In this document: piece after piece, positions 21,802 through 32,352 of the stretch
How positions within the stretch are numbered: position 1 is the first letter of the stretch
Layout: each line of letters opens with the position of its first letter
Origin: Xanthobacter sp. YC-JY1
GTDB lineage: Bacteria > Pseudomonadota > Alphaproteobacteria > Rhizobiales > Xanthobacteraceae
Assembly (NCBI RefSeq): GCF_021730305.1
Contig: NZ_CP032674.1
Coordinates: forward strand, 1,287,001 to 1,351,000
Reading direction: 5' to 3'
Length of the DNA: 64,000 nt
The notes under the pieces: generated by a model
Database searches by the model: none
What the model was told of the DNA's origin: nothing
The model's input: the letters and a program-made list of their open reading frames with translations, nothing else
Position numbers and translations under genes: made by a program

Positions 21802-24105
21802 TCAGGCGGCCGAAGCGCAGGCGCGGCGGAGGGCTTCCTCCGCGGAGCCCGGACGGCCCAGCAGATAACCCTGAAGATGCGAGCAGCCCTCGGCCGTGAG
21901 CAGCCGGCGCTGGCCTTCGGTCTCGACGCCTTCGGCCGTGCAGCGTAGCCCGAGGGTACGGGCGAGGCCGATGATGGCGCGCACGATGGCGAGGCTCTGC
22001 GGCGAGGTCTCTACCTGCTCGATGAAGGAGCGATCCACCTTGATGCGGCCGATGCTGAGCGTCCTGAGGTATCCGAGGGAGGAGTAGCCGGTGCCAAAAT
22101 CATCGAGCGCGACGGTGATTCCCTCCTCGCTGAACTGCTCCAGCGTCGCCCGCACCATCGGCCCCTCGTGCAGCAGGGTGCTTTCGGTGATCTCCACCTC
22201 CAGCCGGGAGGGGGCGAGGCCCGAGCTTTCCAGTGCGCTGCGCACCTGCCGGAAGGCCTCCGCCCCCCGGAACTGGATCGGCGAGAGATTGACCGAGACG
22301 AACAGGTCGTCGGGCCAGGCGGTTGCGGCCGCGCAGGCCTCGGTGAGAACCCAGGCGCCGAGCGGCAGGATGAGCCCGGTTTCCTCGGCGATGGGGATGA
22401 AGCTGGTCGGGTTGACCAGCCCGCGCTCGGGATGCCGCCAGCGCAACAGCGCCTCGAACCCGGCGATGCGGCCTGATTCGGCCTCCACGATGGGCTGGTA
22501 GAGCAGGAAGAACTGGCGCTCCCGCCACGCGGTCTGGAGATCCACCTCCATCTCGCGGCGCTCGCGCACCAGGCGTTCCATCTCCTCGACAAAGACTCGG
22601 GCGATGCCGCGGCCGTCGGTCTTGGCGCGGTAGAGGGCGAGGTCCGCGTTCTTGAGTAGTTCGGCAACCCCGGCCCCGTCGCGCGGCGACATCACGATGC
22701 CGATGCTGCAGCCGCTGATGATCCGGTGGAGCCCGATGTGGACCGGCGTGCCCAGCCCCTCGATCAGGCGCTGGGCGAATTCCGTCGCCTCGGCCTCGTG
22801 CGTCACTCCCGCCAGAACGACGGCGAACTCGTCTCCGCCGAGGCGGGCGGAGAAATCGTCCGGGCCGAGCATGGTGCGGATACGTTCGGCGAGCTCGGTC
22901 AGCATGGTGTCGCCGGCGTCGTGGCCGAGGGTGTCGTTGACGGCCTTGAAATAATCGAGGTCGAGATAGAGCAGGGCGAAGGGCGTCGCGCCGCCCCGCG
23001 CATTCAGCAGCGCGGACAGGCGCTCGGCGAAGGCAAGGCGGTTGGGTAGGCCGGTCAGCATGTCGATCCGCGCCATGGCGTGCTGGGTCACGGCGAAGGC
23101 TCGCTCGTCCCGCAGATGCCGGCCGAGGCCCCAGGCGACCAGAACGATGGTGAGGCAGAGCAGCCCGGCGGCGACGATCAACGGCGTCGCGCGCTGCCAC
23201 ATGAGGATATCCAGAGCGGCGACGCTGTCGCTCACCACCACCGCCACCGGCAGATCGCTCACGGGGTGGACGGCAGCGATGCGAGTCTTTTCATCCAGCG
23301 TTCCGGCGGGGAGCTGGGTCATCTGGCCGGTCCCGAACACCGCCGCCGCGGTCCGGGCACGAACGGCGGAATCGCGTGGGGGCACGCCGGCGGAGCCGGG
23401 ATGGCGGGCGAGCAGCGCGCCGTCGGAACGGATCAGCGCGATCATGCCGTCGTGTCCAAGCCGGATGCCGCCGTAGAAGCGCTCGAAATACGATTGCTCC
23501 ATGGCGCCGAGCACCAGGCCGAGGAAGCGGCCCGAACTGTTCGCGAAGCGCTTGGCGAGATAGATGGTGACGGTGCCGCTCCCCCGGTTCGGGACCGGCT
23601 CGCTCAGGAAGATATCCGGTCCCTTCATCCCTTCGAGGGCCAGGAAATAGTCGCGGTCGGACACGTTGACCTTGGGAATGGGCCAATAGCGCGAAAAATT
23701 GAGGAGCTGGCCTGTCTGATCGATGACGGTGATGGCATCGATGAAGGGCAGCCCGGAAATCTTCTCCCGCAATTGGGAGTGGACGTCTTCGGTCGACATG
23801 GCGTCCGTGAGCTGGGCCCGTGTCTCGATGTCCCTTTCCCGGACATGGGTGATGAGGTCGTCCTGGATGAGGCCGACGCTCTGGAACGCCCGGGCGGTCT
23901 GTTCCGACAGCGTCACGGCTAGGTTTTCGAGTTCACGGGCGCGATCGGCGGTCCCATCGTCCCACAGATTCGTCACGAGGAGACTGGTGGCGGCGATGAC
24001 GCAGCCGATCAGGGCCGCAGCAATCAGGGCCAGCCACAAAGGCCCGTGTAGGGCTGGTCCAGCCACGTCCTGCGGCCCGGTCTCGCGCCCGTTCGGCGTC
24101 TCCAT
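21802..24105 (-). CDS. Membrane-bound GGDEF/EAL c-di-GMP signalling protein
   Basis: About 767 residues: a membrane helix (about 23-46), a periplasmic double-Cache-like sensor region, a second helix, then GGDEF and EAL domains. The cyclase signature is intact (ARLGGDEFAVV); the product-inhibition RxxD is absent (GPDD at that place). The EAL motif reads GFEALLRWRHP and keeps the downstream DDFGTGYSSLGYLR and KVDRSFI blocks, so phosphodiesterase activity is plausible and either activity may dominate. The ATG at 24105 follows a GAGG; in-frame ATGs at 24147 and 24234 are possible. The 300 bases to the divergent aspS show no distinct regulatory site. Confidence 0.9.
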   Translation of the reverse strand: METPNGRETGPQDVAGPALHGPLWLALIAAALIGCVIAATSLLVTNLWDDGTADRARELENLAVTLSEQTARAFQSVGLIQDDLITHVRERDIETRAQLTDAMSTEDVHSQLREKISGLPFIDAITVIDQTGQLLNFSRYWPIPKVNVSDRDYFLALEGMKGPDIFLSEPVPNRGSGTVTIYLAKRFANSSGRFLGLVLGAMEQSYFERFYGGIRLGHDGMIALIRSDGALLARHPGSAGVPPRDSAVRARTAAAVFGTGQMTQLPAGTLDEKTRIAAVHPVSDLPVAVVVSDSVAALDILMWQRATPLIVAAGLLCLTIVLVAWGLGRHLRDERAFAVTQHAMARIDMLTGLPNRLAFAERLSALLNARGGATPFALLYLDLDYFKAVNDTLGHDAGDTMLTELAERIRTMLGPDDFSARLGGDEFAVVLAGVTHEAEATEFAQRLIEGLGTPVHIGLHRIISGCSIGIVMSPRDGAGVAELLKNADLALYRAKTDGRGIARVFVEEMERLVRERREMEVDLQTAWRERQFFLLYQPIVEAESGRIAGFEALLRWRHPERGLVNPTSFIPIAEETGLILPLGAWVLTEACAAATAWPDDLFVSVNLSPIQFRGAEAFRQVRSALESSGLAPSRLEVEITESTLLHEGPMVRATLEQFSEEGITVALDDFGTGYSSLGYLRTLSIGRIKVDRSFIEQVETSPQSLAIVRAIIGLARTLGLRCTAEGVETEGQRRLLTAEGCSHLQGYLLGRPGSAEEALRRACASAA

Positions 24106-24408
24106 CCCGGCCTCGCTCTCCGTCACGCCCGCACCCGCACGACCCATCAATTGAGACACGGCAGCACCGAACGTACATCCTTCGCACATGGCTGAACAAG
24201 ACTGCGCGCTTGACACGGGCGGGATCGCATGCACCTTCGCCCCGCCTTAGACGCGGACTTTCGAGCCGTGGCGCGCGGTGACGCGGCGCCCGGCGCGCAA
24301 GCGGCGCCTCGGGCGTCCGGTGCGCGCCAATGGCCTGCGCGCGGGCGTCCGGGCTGCAGGGCCTTTTCGCCCCGTGTCTTCCCCGTTCAGCCTTGAAAGG
24401 GCGACCCC

Positions 24409-26277
24409 ATGCACCGTTACCGCTCACACACCTGCGGCGCGCTTTCGACCGCCGAGGTGGGCCAGATCGTCCGCCTGTCCGGCTGGTGCCACCGCATCCG
24501 CGACCATGGCGGCGTGCTGTTCATCGATCTACGCGACCATTACGGCCTCACCCAGGTGGTGGTGGACCCGGACAGCCCCGCCTTCAAGGGCGCCGAGAAG
24601 GCGCGTTCCGAGTGGGTGATCCGCATCGACGGCAAGGTGCGTCCGCGCCCCGAGGGTACCGAGAATCCGGACCTGACCACCGGCGCCATTGAGGTCTATG
24701 CCCTGGAGCTGGAAGTGCTCGGCCCGGCGGCAGAGCTGCCGCTGCCTGTGTTCGGCGACGTGGAATATCCGGAAGAGACGAGGCTCAAGTACCGCTTCCT
24801 CGACCTGCGCCGCGAGAAGCTCCACCGCAACATCATGACCCGCGGCGCGATCATCGACGCCATGCGCCGGCGCATGAAGGATCAGGGCTTCTTCGAATTC
24901 CAGACGCCCATCCTCACCGCCTCCTCGCCGGAGGGCGCGCGTGACTTCCTGGTGCCGAGCCGCCTGCACCCCGGCAAGTTCTATGCGCTGCCGCAGGCGC
25001 CGCAGCAGTACAAGCAGCTCATCATGATGAGCGGCTTCGACCGCTACTTCCAGATCGCCCCCTGCTTCCGCGACGAGGACCCGCGCGCCGACCGCCTGCC
25101 GGGCGAGTTCTACCAGCTCGACCTGGAGATGAGCTTCGTCGAGCAGGAAGACGTGTTCGCCGCCATGGAGCCGGTCATCACCGGCGTGTTCGAGGAGTTC
25201 GCCGGGGGCAAGCCGGTGACCAAGAACTGGCCGCGCATTCCCTATGCGGAAGCCCTGCGCAAGTACGGTACCGACAAGCCGGACCTGCGCAACCCGCTGG
25301 TCATGCAGAACGTGTCGGAGCATTTCCGCGGCTCGGGCTTCAAGGTGTTCGCCCGCATGCTGGAGGTGGAGAAGAACGAGGTGTGGGCCATCCCCGCCCC
25401 CGGCGGCGGCTCGCGCGCCTTTTGCGACCGAATGAATTCGTGGGCGCAGGGCGAGGGCCAGCCGGGGCTGGGCTACATCATGGTTGCCCTAGAGGAACAC
25501 ACCGAGCCTGGGTCTGTTCGGGAGGCCGTTGATAAGGCGTTCGAAAAGGTCGACATTCCTGATGATGGCAACCCTTCGTTTCCTAGGCTGATCGGTCGCG
25601 GCCCCATCGCCAACAACCTCGGGCAGGACCGCACGCGCGCTCTAATCGAACAGCTCGGCCTCAAGGCCGGCGACGCCGCCTTCTTCGTGGCGGGCGACCC
25701 GGACAAGTTCGTCAAGTTCGCCGGTCTTGCCCGCACCAAGGTGGGCGAGGAGCTGAACCTCGTCGACAAGGACCGCTTCGAGCTGGCCTGGATCGTCGAC
25801 TTCCCCTTCTACGAATATTCGGAGGAGGAGAAGAAGGTGGACTTCTCCCACAACCCCTTCTCCATGCCGCAGGGCGGGCTTGAGGCGCTGAACACGCAGG
25901 ACCCGCTGACCATCAAGGCGTTCCAGTACGATATCGCCTGCAATGGCTACGAGATCGCCTCCGGCGGCATCCGCAACCATCGCCCCGAGGCCATGGTGAA
26001 GGCGTTCGAGCTGGCCGGCTATGACGAGGCGACTGTGGTAGAGCGCTTCGGCGGCATGTACCGCGCGTTCCAGTATGGCGCCCCGCCCCATGGCGGCATG
26101 GCGGCGGGCGTGGACCGCATCGTGATGCTCCTGTGCGGCACCACCAATCTGCGCGAAATCTCCATCTTCCCCATGAACCAGCAGGCGCTCGACCTGCTCA
26201 TGGGTGCGCCCAACGAGGCGAGCCCGAAGCAGCTGCGCGAGCTCCACATCCGCCCCGCGCCGCAGGCCAAGGGCTGA
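24409..26277 (+). CDS. aspS: Aspartyl-tRNA synthetase with internal insertion
   Basis: Class II synthetase, 622 residues. The OB-fold anticodon-binding domain (1-110) contains [19 protein letters not shown]. Class II motif 2 ([15 protein letters not shown]) and motif 3 ([16 protein letters not shown]) are intact. In the bacterial insertion domain, between GQPGLGYIM and GPIANNLG, residues 359-397 form a stretch roughly 30 residues longer than usual. Its codons are unlike the rest of the gene: 17 of 39 end in A or T, against about 3 in each flanking stretch. The frame is preserved and all catalytic motifs remain, so the enzyme is likely active. Confidence 0.96.
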   Translation: MHRYRSHTCGALSTAEVGQIVRLSGWCHRIRDHGGVLFIDLRDHYGLTQVVVDPDSPAFKGAEKARSEWVIRIDGKVRPRPEGTENPDLTTGAIEVYALELEVLGPAAELPLPVFGDVEYPEETRLKYRFLDLRREKLHRNIMTRGAIIDAMRRRMKDQGFFEFQTPILTASSPEGARDFLVPSRLHPGKFYALPQAPQQYKQLIMMSGFDRYFQIAPCFRDEDPRADRLPGEFYQLDLEMSFVEQEDVFAAMEPVITGVFEEFAGGKPVTKNWPRIPYAEALRKYGTDKPDLRNPLVMQNVSEHFRGSGFKVFARMLEVEKNEVWAIPAPGGGSRAFCDRMNSWAQGEGQPGLGYIMVALEEHTEPGSVREAVDKAFEKVDIPDDGNPSFPRLIGRGPIANNLGQDRTRALIEQLGLKAGDAAFFVAGDPDKFVKFAGLARTKVGEELNLVDKDRFELAWIVDFPFYEYSEEEKKVDFSHNPFSMPQGGLEALNTQDPLTIKAFQYDIACNGYEIASGGIRNHRPEAMVKAFELAGYDEATVVERFGGMYRAFQYGAPPHGGMAAGVDRIVMLLCGTTNLREISIFPMNQQALDLLMGAPNEASPKQLRELHIRPAPQAKG

Positions 26278-26381
26278 GGCACCGGGCCAAGGGGCTAGAG
26301 GGCGGGCGTCTTCGGTGGCATAGCTGCCCTGTGGGAGGCACCTGCGCGGAGAGCGCAGGGCCTTCCTCGGGAGGAAGCCCC

Positions 26382-26825
26382 ATGAAGACCGTTCGCGCGG
26401 TGCTGCTCGTCGCGGCACTGCTGATTCCCGCCGCCGCTCACGCGGACGAGGCATCCGACAAGGCCGCGCTGGCGCGGCAGGTGGTCGATTTTGCCGTCGT
26501 TCCCGGCCTTGAGAAGCATTTCGGCCGCATGATCGGCCAGGCGGCGGAGAAGCTTCCCGCCGACAAGCGGGACGCTGCGCGTGCCGCGCTCACGACGGAG
26601 TCCGCGAGCATCCGGGAGGACCTCGTGGGGGTCTTCGCCGGCTATTACGCCGATTCCTACAGCCTGTCCGAGCTCAAGGAGCTGGCCGCCTTCTATGGCA
26701 GCCCCCTCGGCCGGAAGATGGTGCAGGTGCAGGAAAATCCGCCGGAAGCGGTCAACATGGCCGTTCAGCAGCAGATCCTGAAGCTGGTGGCTTTTCTCAG
26801 CGCGACGACCGGCGGCCCCCGCTGA
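26382..26825 (+). CDS. DUF2059-family exported protein
   Basis: 147-residue protein with a clear cleavable signal peptide (ending AAHA-DEA near residue 22) and a DUF2059-like helical domain, seen in SLSELKELAAFYGSPLGRKM. Family members are periplasmic and of unknown function. GGAGG lies seven bases before the ATG. It follows aspS by about 100 bases on the same strand and may share its transcript. Confidence 0.8.
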   Translation: MKTVRAVLLVAALLIPAAAHADEASDKAALARQVVDFAVVPGLEKHFGRMIGQAAEKLPADKRDAARAALTTESASIREDLVGVFAGYYADSYSLSELKELAAFYGSPLGRKMVQVQENPPEAVNMAVQQQILKLVAFLSATTGGPR

Positions 26826-26872
26826 GGGGCGCCGCCTGAAGCCGGTTCATCCCGTCGATCGCCTATGCGCGC

Positions 26873-28912
26873 TCATGGCGCCGTGGCGGTCGCCTCGAAG
26901 GTGAAAGTCTCCAGCAGCACCGTCGGGTCGCCCGAGGAGGCGAGGGCGATCAGGGGCACAAAGCCCTTGGGCTTCGCCGTCACCTTCAGCGTCCCCGGAT
27001 TGCGCAGGAACGACACCATGGCGGCACCCACCGGCGCCATCTCGGGCATGCCTTCCTCCATCTCGGCGGCGAAGGCCTCCGCGAGGGAGAGGACCTGCTC
27101 GCGGTAGTCCGCCTCGCTCATCCCGGCGGCCTTGGCGAACTGGGCGTACATGAGCTTGGCGAGCCCGAGGTCCGTCAACGTCACCGTCACCGGGCCGGCA
27201 CCGATGGCCGGCAGCTCGTTGACGAAGCTGCCGGCGTCGGAGAAGGCCGACTGCGGCACGTCGGACAGCTTGGTCTCGATGGTGACGCGGAAGGCGTCCT
27301 TCACCTCGGTGGTGATGGGGGCCAGCGTCAGGCTGCTCTCGTTGACGTCATAGAAAGCCTTGGCGCCGAGGGAGACCGTGGCCCGCTTCATGCCAGCGTT
27401 GATGAGATAGGTGAAGGGCTCGCCATCCTCCGGCCGGATCGGCCCGGAAACATCGGTCAGCGCGAAGTCCACATAGGACGGCAGCACCCCCAGCGACCCG
27501 CCCCAGGACAGAGAGAGATTGCCGATCTTCACCGGCTCGTCCTTGGCGTCCCCCTCGCCATAGGGGACCTCCAGATTCTTGATATCGAGCCCCGAAATCA
27601 CCCGGAACAGCACCAGCGCCGTGGTGGGAGAGGGGCTCTGCGCCTCGGCGGCGAGCGCGGCCAGTTGGTTGAAATCGAGCTGGCGCACGGCGAGGCGGCC
27701 GATCTTGCCGGTGCCGCCTTCGGTCGTCTTGCCGTCCGCCCGTTCCAGCACGAACCCGTCGAGCACGCCGTTGGCGAGGCCGTCCATGCGGATCAGGCCC
27801 ACATGCCCGGTCTCGCCCTTGTCGGTGGTGTAGGCCTCCGTGACCGCGATGGTGGAGAAGGAGAGACCGCCAATGGTGTCGCGCAGCAGCTCGGCGGCGC
27901 GGCGGCTGTCCTCGACGGACGGATTGGCCGGCGGCTTCGTCACCAGCGCCTGGAACTTCGCCAGCCGCCCGGCATCGAAGGCCGAGGGGCGGATGGCGAA
28001 ATTCTCCATCAGCATGGAGGCGCCGCCCTGGGTGGCGCCGCCTTCCTGGGAGATCACGTAGGGGCCGGTGACGACCTTGCCGTAGATGCGCCCATAGGCG
28101 TCGGCGGCCTTGCCGGCGGGGCCGCCCGGCTGGGTCATCAGCAGCAGCGGCGCGGTGTCGATCTGCGCGGCGACCAGCCCTTCGATGCGCAGGTTGAACT
28201 TCGCCGGCGTGCCCTGGCCGTCGGCGGGCGCCGCGCCGGGCAGCACATAGGCGGCGGTCGAGCGGTCGATGATGAGGCTGCGGATCGCGCCGGCATTGAT
28301 GCCTTCGGCGGCGAGATTGGTGTAGGTGGCCTCCATGGGCGGCGCGCCGGCCGGCGCCATGCGCACGCGCGCCTCGGGGATCGTCACTTTGGCGGCGGTG
28401 GTCGCCGCCAGCTGGCGCAGGGCGACACGCAAGGCGCCATAGGCGCCGCCGCCTTCGCCAGCGGCGATCAGCGTCATGGGACCGTTGTAGCGGTCGATCA
28501 TCACCTGCGGCAGGCTGTAGCTGACCGTGCCGCCCTGTGCGGCGTCGCCGGTGAGCGTCACTTCCACGCCGTCGAGGTCGAGAGCCTCCAGCGTCACCCG
28601 TCGGTCGATGGGCTTCTCGCTGCCCCGCGCCACGAGGCGGGCGATCTTCACGGCGGCGGTGCCGTCCGCCGAGGCGATGGCGATGCCCGAGACCGTCACG
28701 GCGCGGTCAGTGGGGTCGAAGCCGGCATCCGTGAAGGAGGCCTTGCTGCCAGCCGCGCGGATGCCGGCAAACGCCTGGTCCACTTCCGCCCGCACCTTGG
28801 CCCGCGACCAGGCGGCGAAGCCGAACCAGCCGCCCGCCCCCAGCACGGCGACGATACCGATCGCAACGGCGACCTTCGTCCCGATTCCGCGCCCCGCCTT
28901 CCCCTCGGTCAT
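26873..28912 (-). CDS. Large exported protein of unknown function
   Basis: 679-residue protein with one N-terminal membrane helix (about 8-28), after which the chain is rich in beta-strand patterns and alternating hydrophobic residues, with many TVSGIAIAS- and LEALDLDGVEVTL-like strands. The pattern recalls AsmA/DUF945-type periplasmic proteins, but I see no decisive family motif. The ATG at 28912 has AAGGA six bases upstream; an ATG two codons earlier abuts that site. It converges on the DUF2059 gene and is divergent from maeB. Confidence 0.72.
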   Translation of the reverse strand: MTEGKAGRGIGTKVAVAIGIVAVLGAGGWFGFAAWSRAKVRAEVDQAFAGIRAAGSKASFTDAGFDPTDRAVTVSGIAIASADGTAAVKIARLVARGSEKPIDRRVTLEALDLDGVEVTLTGDAAQGGTVSYSLPQVMIDRYNGPMTLIAAGEGGGAYGALRVALRQLAATTAAKVTIPEARVRMAPAGAPPMEATYTNLAAEGINAGAIRSLIIDRSTAAYVLPGAAPADGQGTPAKFNLRIEGLVAAQIDTAPLLLMTQPGGPAGKAADAYGRIYGKVVTGPYVISQEGGATQGGASMLMENFAIRPSAFDAGRLAKFQALVTKPPANPSVEDSRRAAELLRDTIGGLSFSTIAVTEAYTTDKGETGHVGLIRMDGLANGVLDGFVLERADGKTTEGGTGKIGRLAVRQLDFNQLAALAAEAQSPSPTTALVLFRVISGLDIKNLEVPYGEGDAKDEPVKIGNLSLSWGGSLGVLPSYVDFALTDVSGPIRPEDGEPFTYLINAGMKRATVSLGAKAFYDVNESSLTLAPITTEVKDAFRVTIETKLSDVPQSAFSDAGSFVNELPAIGAGPVTVTLTDLGLAKLMYAQFAKAAGMSEADYREQVLSLAEAFAAEMEEGMPEMAPVGAAMVSFLRNPGTLKVTAKPKGFVPLIALASSGDPTVLLETFTFEATATAP

Positions 28913-29061
28913 GTCCATTCCTTTCGGGCCAATGCCCGCATTAAACCGCCTGCCGCGCGGCCAAACGGCCGGATTCCGGGCGCTCACGTCGCGGGCAGTC
29001 ATCAGACCCGCCCAAGATCGCGGCACCTGCGCCCGTCAGACCCGTCATGCGTGCGCAACAT

Positions 29062-29112
29062 AACCTAATTTGTGCGGTCCACCGTGACATAAGCATGCGT
29101 GGCAGTTAGGTT
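29062..29112. promoter_or_regulatory. Inverted heptamer in maeB upstream region
   Basis: The gap between the divergent exported-protein gene and maeB contains a relatively AT-rich patch. In it AACCTAA (29062-29068) and its complement TTAGGTT (29106-29112) stand 37 bases apart. It may be an operator or a loop for control of either gene; this is a pattern only. Confidence 0.25.
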
Positions 29113-29159
29113 GCCGCCCGATTTTCCGCGACGTTCGTTATTCACGAAGGGGGAGGGGC

Positions 29160-31439
29160 ATGGCGTCCAACATTTCCGATGATCTGCGTTCGGGCGCACT
29201 TTATTACCATCGCACGCCGCGGCCGGGAAAGCTTGAGATCCAGGCCACCAAGCCCCTCGGGAATCAGCGGGATTTGGCGCTCGCCTATTCGCCCGGCGTC
29301 GCCGCCGCGTGCGAGGCCATTGCCGCCGATCCTCTGCAGGCCGCCGAGCTGACCATCCGTTCGAATCTCGTGGGCGTCGTCTCCAACGGCACTGCCGTGC
29401 TCGGCCTCGGCAATATCGGCCCGCTCGCCGGCAAGCCGGTGATGGAGGGCAAGGCCGTCCTGTTCAAGAAGTTCGCCGGCATCGACGTGTTCGACATCGA
29501 GATCGATGCCCTGACCGTCGAGCGCATGGTGGACGTGGTGAGCGCGCTCGAGCCCACCTTCGGCGGCATCAATCTCGAGGACATCAAGGCGCCCGAGTGC
29601 TTCGAGGTGGAAGCCCAGCTGCGCCAGCGCATGAAGATCCCGGTCTTCCACGACGATCAGCACGGCACCGCCATCATCGTCGCGGCTGCGGTGCGCAACG
29701 CGCTGGAGATCGGCAATCGCAAGATCGAGGATCTGAAGATCGTCACCTCGGGCGCCGGCGCCGCCGCGCTCGCCTGCCTCGGCCTCCTCGTCACGCTCGG
29801 CGCGAAGAAGGAGAACATCTGGGTCACCGACATCGAGGGCGTGGTCTATGACGGCCGCAACACCCTCATGGATCCCTACAAGGAGATCTATGCCCAGAAG
29901 ACCGACAAGCGCAGCCTCGACGAGGTGATCGAAGGCGCGCACATCTTCCTCGGCCTCTCCGCCGGCGGGGTGCTGAAGCCGGAGATGGTGAAGAAGATGG
30001 CGGACAAGCCGCTCATCCTCGCCCTCGCCAATCCCATGCCCGAGATCATGCCCGAGGCCGCCCGCGAGGCGCGCCCGGATGCCATGATCTGCACCGGCCG
30101 GTCGGATTTCCCGAACCAGGTCAACAACGTCCTGTGCTTCCCCTACATCTTCCGCGGCGCGCTGGATGTCGGCGCCACCGACATCAATGCCGAGATGAAG
30201 ATGGCGGCGGTGGAAGCCCTCGCCGCGCTCGCCCGCGAGACTCCGTCGGACGTGGTGGCCCGCGCCTATGGCGGTGAAAGCCGCACCTTCGGCGCCGATT
30301 CGCTCATTCCCTCGCCGTTCGATCCGCGCCTCATCCTGCGCATCGCGCCGGCGGTGGCGAAGGCGGCCATGGACACCGGCGTCGCGACGCGTCCCATCGC
30401 CGACATGGACGCCTATATCGACCGGCTGGATACCTTCGTGTTCCGCTCCGGCTTCATCATGCGTCCGCTGTTCGCCAAGGCGAAGCAGTCCATCAAGCGC
30501 GTGATCTATGCCGAGGGCGAGGACGAGCGCGTGCTGCGCGCCGTGCAGGCGGTGGTCGAGGAAGGCATCGCCCGGCCCATCATCGTCGCCCGCCCGAGCG
30601 TGGTGGATACCCGCCTGAAGCGCTTCGGCCTCTCCATCCAGCCCGGCCGGGACTTCGACCTCATCAATCCCGAGGACGATCCGCGCTACCGCGACTACGT
30701 GCGCGACTACGTCGAGGTGGCCGGCCGCCGCGGCGTGACGCCGGATGCCGCCCGCACGCTGGTCCGTACCCATCCCACCGTGATCGCGGCGCTGGCTGTC
30801 CATCGCGGCGAGGCGGATGCGATGCTCTGCGGCATCGAGGGCCGCTTCGTGCGCCATCTCCGGCAGGTGCGCGACATCATCGGCCTCGCCCCCGGCGTCA
30901 AGGAACTGGCGGCGCTTTCGCTGCTCATCACCTCCAAGGGCAACTTCTTCATCTGCGATACGCAGATCCAGACCGAGCCTACCGCCGCCGACCTCGCCGA
31001 GATGACGGTGCTGGCCGCCGCCCACGTCCGCCGCTTCGGTCTGGAGCCGCGGGTGGCGCTGCTGTCGCACTCGAATTTCGGCAGCCACGAGACGCTCTCG
31101 GCCAAGCGCGTCCGCTCGGCCCTCTCCATCATCCGCGAGCGCGACCCGGACCTTCAGGTCGACGGAGAAATGCAGGCGGATGCAGCACTTGTGGAAGATA
31201 TCCGCAAGAAGTCCTTCCCCCATTCCGGGCTGACCGGGGTGGCCAACGTGCTGGTGATGCCGGACCTCGACGCGGCCGACATTGCCTTCAACATGATCAA
31301 GGTGCTGGGCGATGCCCTGCCGGTCGGACCCATCCTGATGGGCACCGCGAAGCCGGCCCATATCCTTGGCCCGTCGGTGACGACCCGCGGTGTGGTCAAC
31401 ATGACCGCCGTGGCCGTCGCCGAGGCGCAGACGGACTGA
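29160..31439 (+). CDS. maeB: NADP-dependent malic enzyme with phosphotransacetylase-like domain
   Basis: 759 residues: an N-terminal malic-enzyme domain (about 1-430), which oxidatively decarboxylates malate to pyruvate, and a C-terminal phosphotransacetylase-like domain (about 440-759) that in MaeB/TME proteins is regulatory or oligomerising. Evidence includes [45 protein letters not shown] and, in the C-terminal part, [14 protein letters not shown] and [11 protein letters not shown] purine-rich GGGGAGGGG lies directly upstream of the ATG. NADP rather than NAD use is inferred; Rhizobiales have both DME and TME forms. Confidence 0.93.
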   Translation: MASNISDDLRSGALYYHRTPRPGKLEIQATKPLGNQRDLALAYSPGVAAACEAIAADPLQAAELTIRSNLVGVVSNGTAVLGLGNIGPLAGKPVMEGKAVLFKKFAGIDVFDIEIDALTVERMVDVVSALEPTFGGINLEDIKAPECFEVEAQLRQRMKIPVFHDDQHGTAIIVAAAVRNALEIGNRKIEDLKIVTSGAGAAALACLGLLVTLGAKKENIWVTDIEGVVYDGRNTLMDPYKEIYAQKTDKRSLDEVIEGAHIFLGLSAGGVLKPEMVKKMADKPLILALANPMPEIMPEAAREARPDAMICTGRSDFPNQVNNVLCFPYIFRGALDVGATDINAEMKMAAVEALAALARETPSDVVARAYGGESRTFGADSLIPSPFDPRLILRIAPAVAKAAMDTGVATRPIADMDAYIDRLDTFVFRSGFIMRPLFAKAKQSIKRVIYAEGEDERVLRAVQAVVEEGIARPIIVARPSVVDTRLKRFGLSIQPGRDFDLINPEDDPRYRDYVRDYVEVAGRRGVTPDAARTLVRTHPTVIAALAVHRGEADAMLCGIEGRFVRHLRQVRDIIGLAPGVKELAALSLLITSKGNFFICDTQIQTEPTAADLAEMTVLAAAHVRRFGLEPRVALLSHSNFGSHETLSAKRVRSALSIIRERDPDLQVDGEMQADAALVEDIRKKSFPHSGLTGVANVLVMPDLDAADIAFNMIKVLGDALPVGPILMGTAKPAHILGPSVTTRGVVNMTAVAVAEAQTD

Positions 31440-31508
31440 CAAGCATCTGAAAAGACGGAACTTTCCTCCTCCCCGCGCGGGAGGGGGAAAGGCCCCCGGC
31501 GAGGCGCT

Positions 31509-32180
31509 TCAGCGCGAGGGCGGGGGGCCGAGGATGCCCGCAGTGTAGCGCTCGATCAGGGCGCTGAAGGGGGTGCCGTCGGGCAGGGTCAGCACCGCCC
31601 GGTGGCTCAGCACGAAGGCCGGCAGGGGCAGCGCGGCGCCGGGGGCGGGCTTGAAGCCGGTTTCGTCAGCCGGCATCCACAGCACCGTGGAATCGAGGGT
31701 TTTGCGCCGGAAATCGAGGGGTCTCACCACCTTGCCGAACGGGGTATCGGTGGTGTCCAGCACTTGGTTCATGTCCGGTGTCAGTTTTTCCGGCAGATAA
31801 AAGTTATCCGCCTCCGACAAAACCGTGGGTCCGCACACCAGCCGCACCCGGCGATGCCGCACCGGCGTGTCGGGTCCGGCGCCGAGCAGCGCGCGCACCT
31901 CCGGGGGGGCGGCGCCCTCCCGCTCGTAGACCCGCTCGGCCACCACCTTGGACGGATCGGAGATGCCGCGGGTGGCGCACCAGCGCTCCAGGGTGGCGGT
32001 GGCGCTCGGATGGGAGAGGAGGTCGGCGTTCAGCGCCTCCACCAGCTCCTGCGCCTGCTGGCGGGCGGAGGCGGTGTCGGGCCACTGGGCCTCGAGCGCG
32101 TGGGCCGGCACCATCAGGCAGGCGGCCAGCATCAGCGGCACCAGGAACGGCAGGCCGGACGGAAAGCCGGGCGGAAACAT
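31509..32180 (-). CDS. Secreted chorismate-lyase-like protein
   Basis: 223-residue protein with a signal peptide (hydrophobic 9-27, AHA-LEA cleavage). The mature part resembles the UbiC/chorismate lyase fold: RRVRLVCGPTVLSEADNFYLP, then TPFGKVVRPLDF, then a C-terminal strand LTLPDGTPFSALIERYT, in the order expected of UbiC. Genuine UbiC is cytoplasmic and acts in ubiquinone synthesis, so an exported version suggests a different ligand or role. The ATG at 32180 is chosen because the signal peptide starts there; GGAGG lies 11 bases upstream. Family assignment is by pattern only. Confidence 0.6.
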   Translation of the reverse strand: MFPPGFPSGLPFLVPLMLAACLMVPAHALEAQWPDTASARQQAQELVEALNADLLSHPSATATLERWCATRGISDPSKVVAERVYEREGAAPPEVRALLGAGPDTPVRHRRVRLVCGPTVLSEADNFYLPEKLTPDMNQVLDTTDTPFGKVVRPLDFRRKTLDSTVLWMPADETGFKPAPGAALPLPAFVLSHRAVLTLPDGTPFSALIERYTAGILGPPPSR

Positions 32181-32337
32181 GGGATCGCGCACCCTCCAGA
32201 GCGACGCGCCAGCGCGCCACCCCTCTCCATACCGCAGCGCGAAGCCGCTTTCCATGGCGCCGCCCCCGCCCTTTGGCTGAGACAGCAGCACGCAGCGCAA
32301 CCGGGATCGTTGCGCCCCCAAACGGCCAAGCATCAGG

Positions 32338-32343
32338 TATAAT
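32338..32343 (+). promoter_or_regulatory. Consensus -10 element next to the diguanylate cyclase start
   Basis: A perfect TATAAT ends nine bases before the ATG of the first diguanylate cyclase gene. A transcript starting at the usual distance would have a leader of about three bases, and no ribosome site is visible. No good -35 hexamer sits 16-18 bases upstream. Confidence 0.4.
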
Positions 32344-32352
32344 GCTTGCAGT

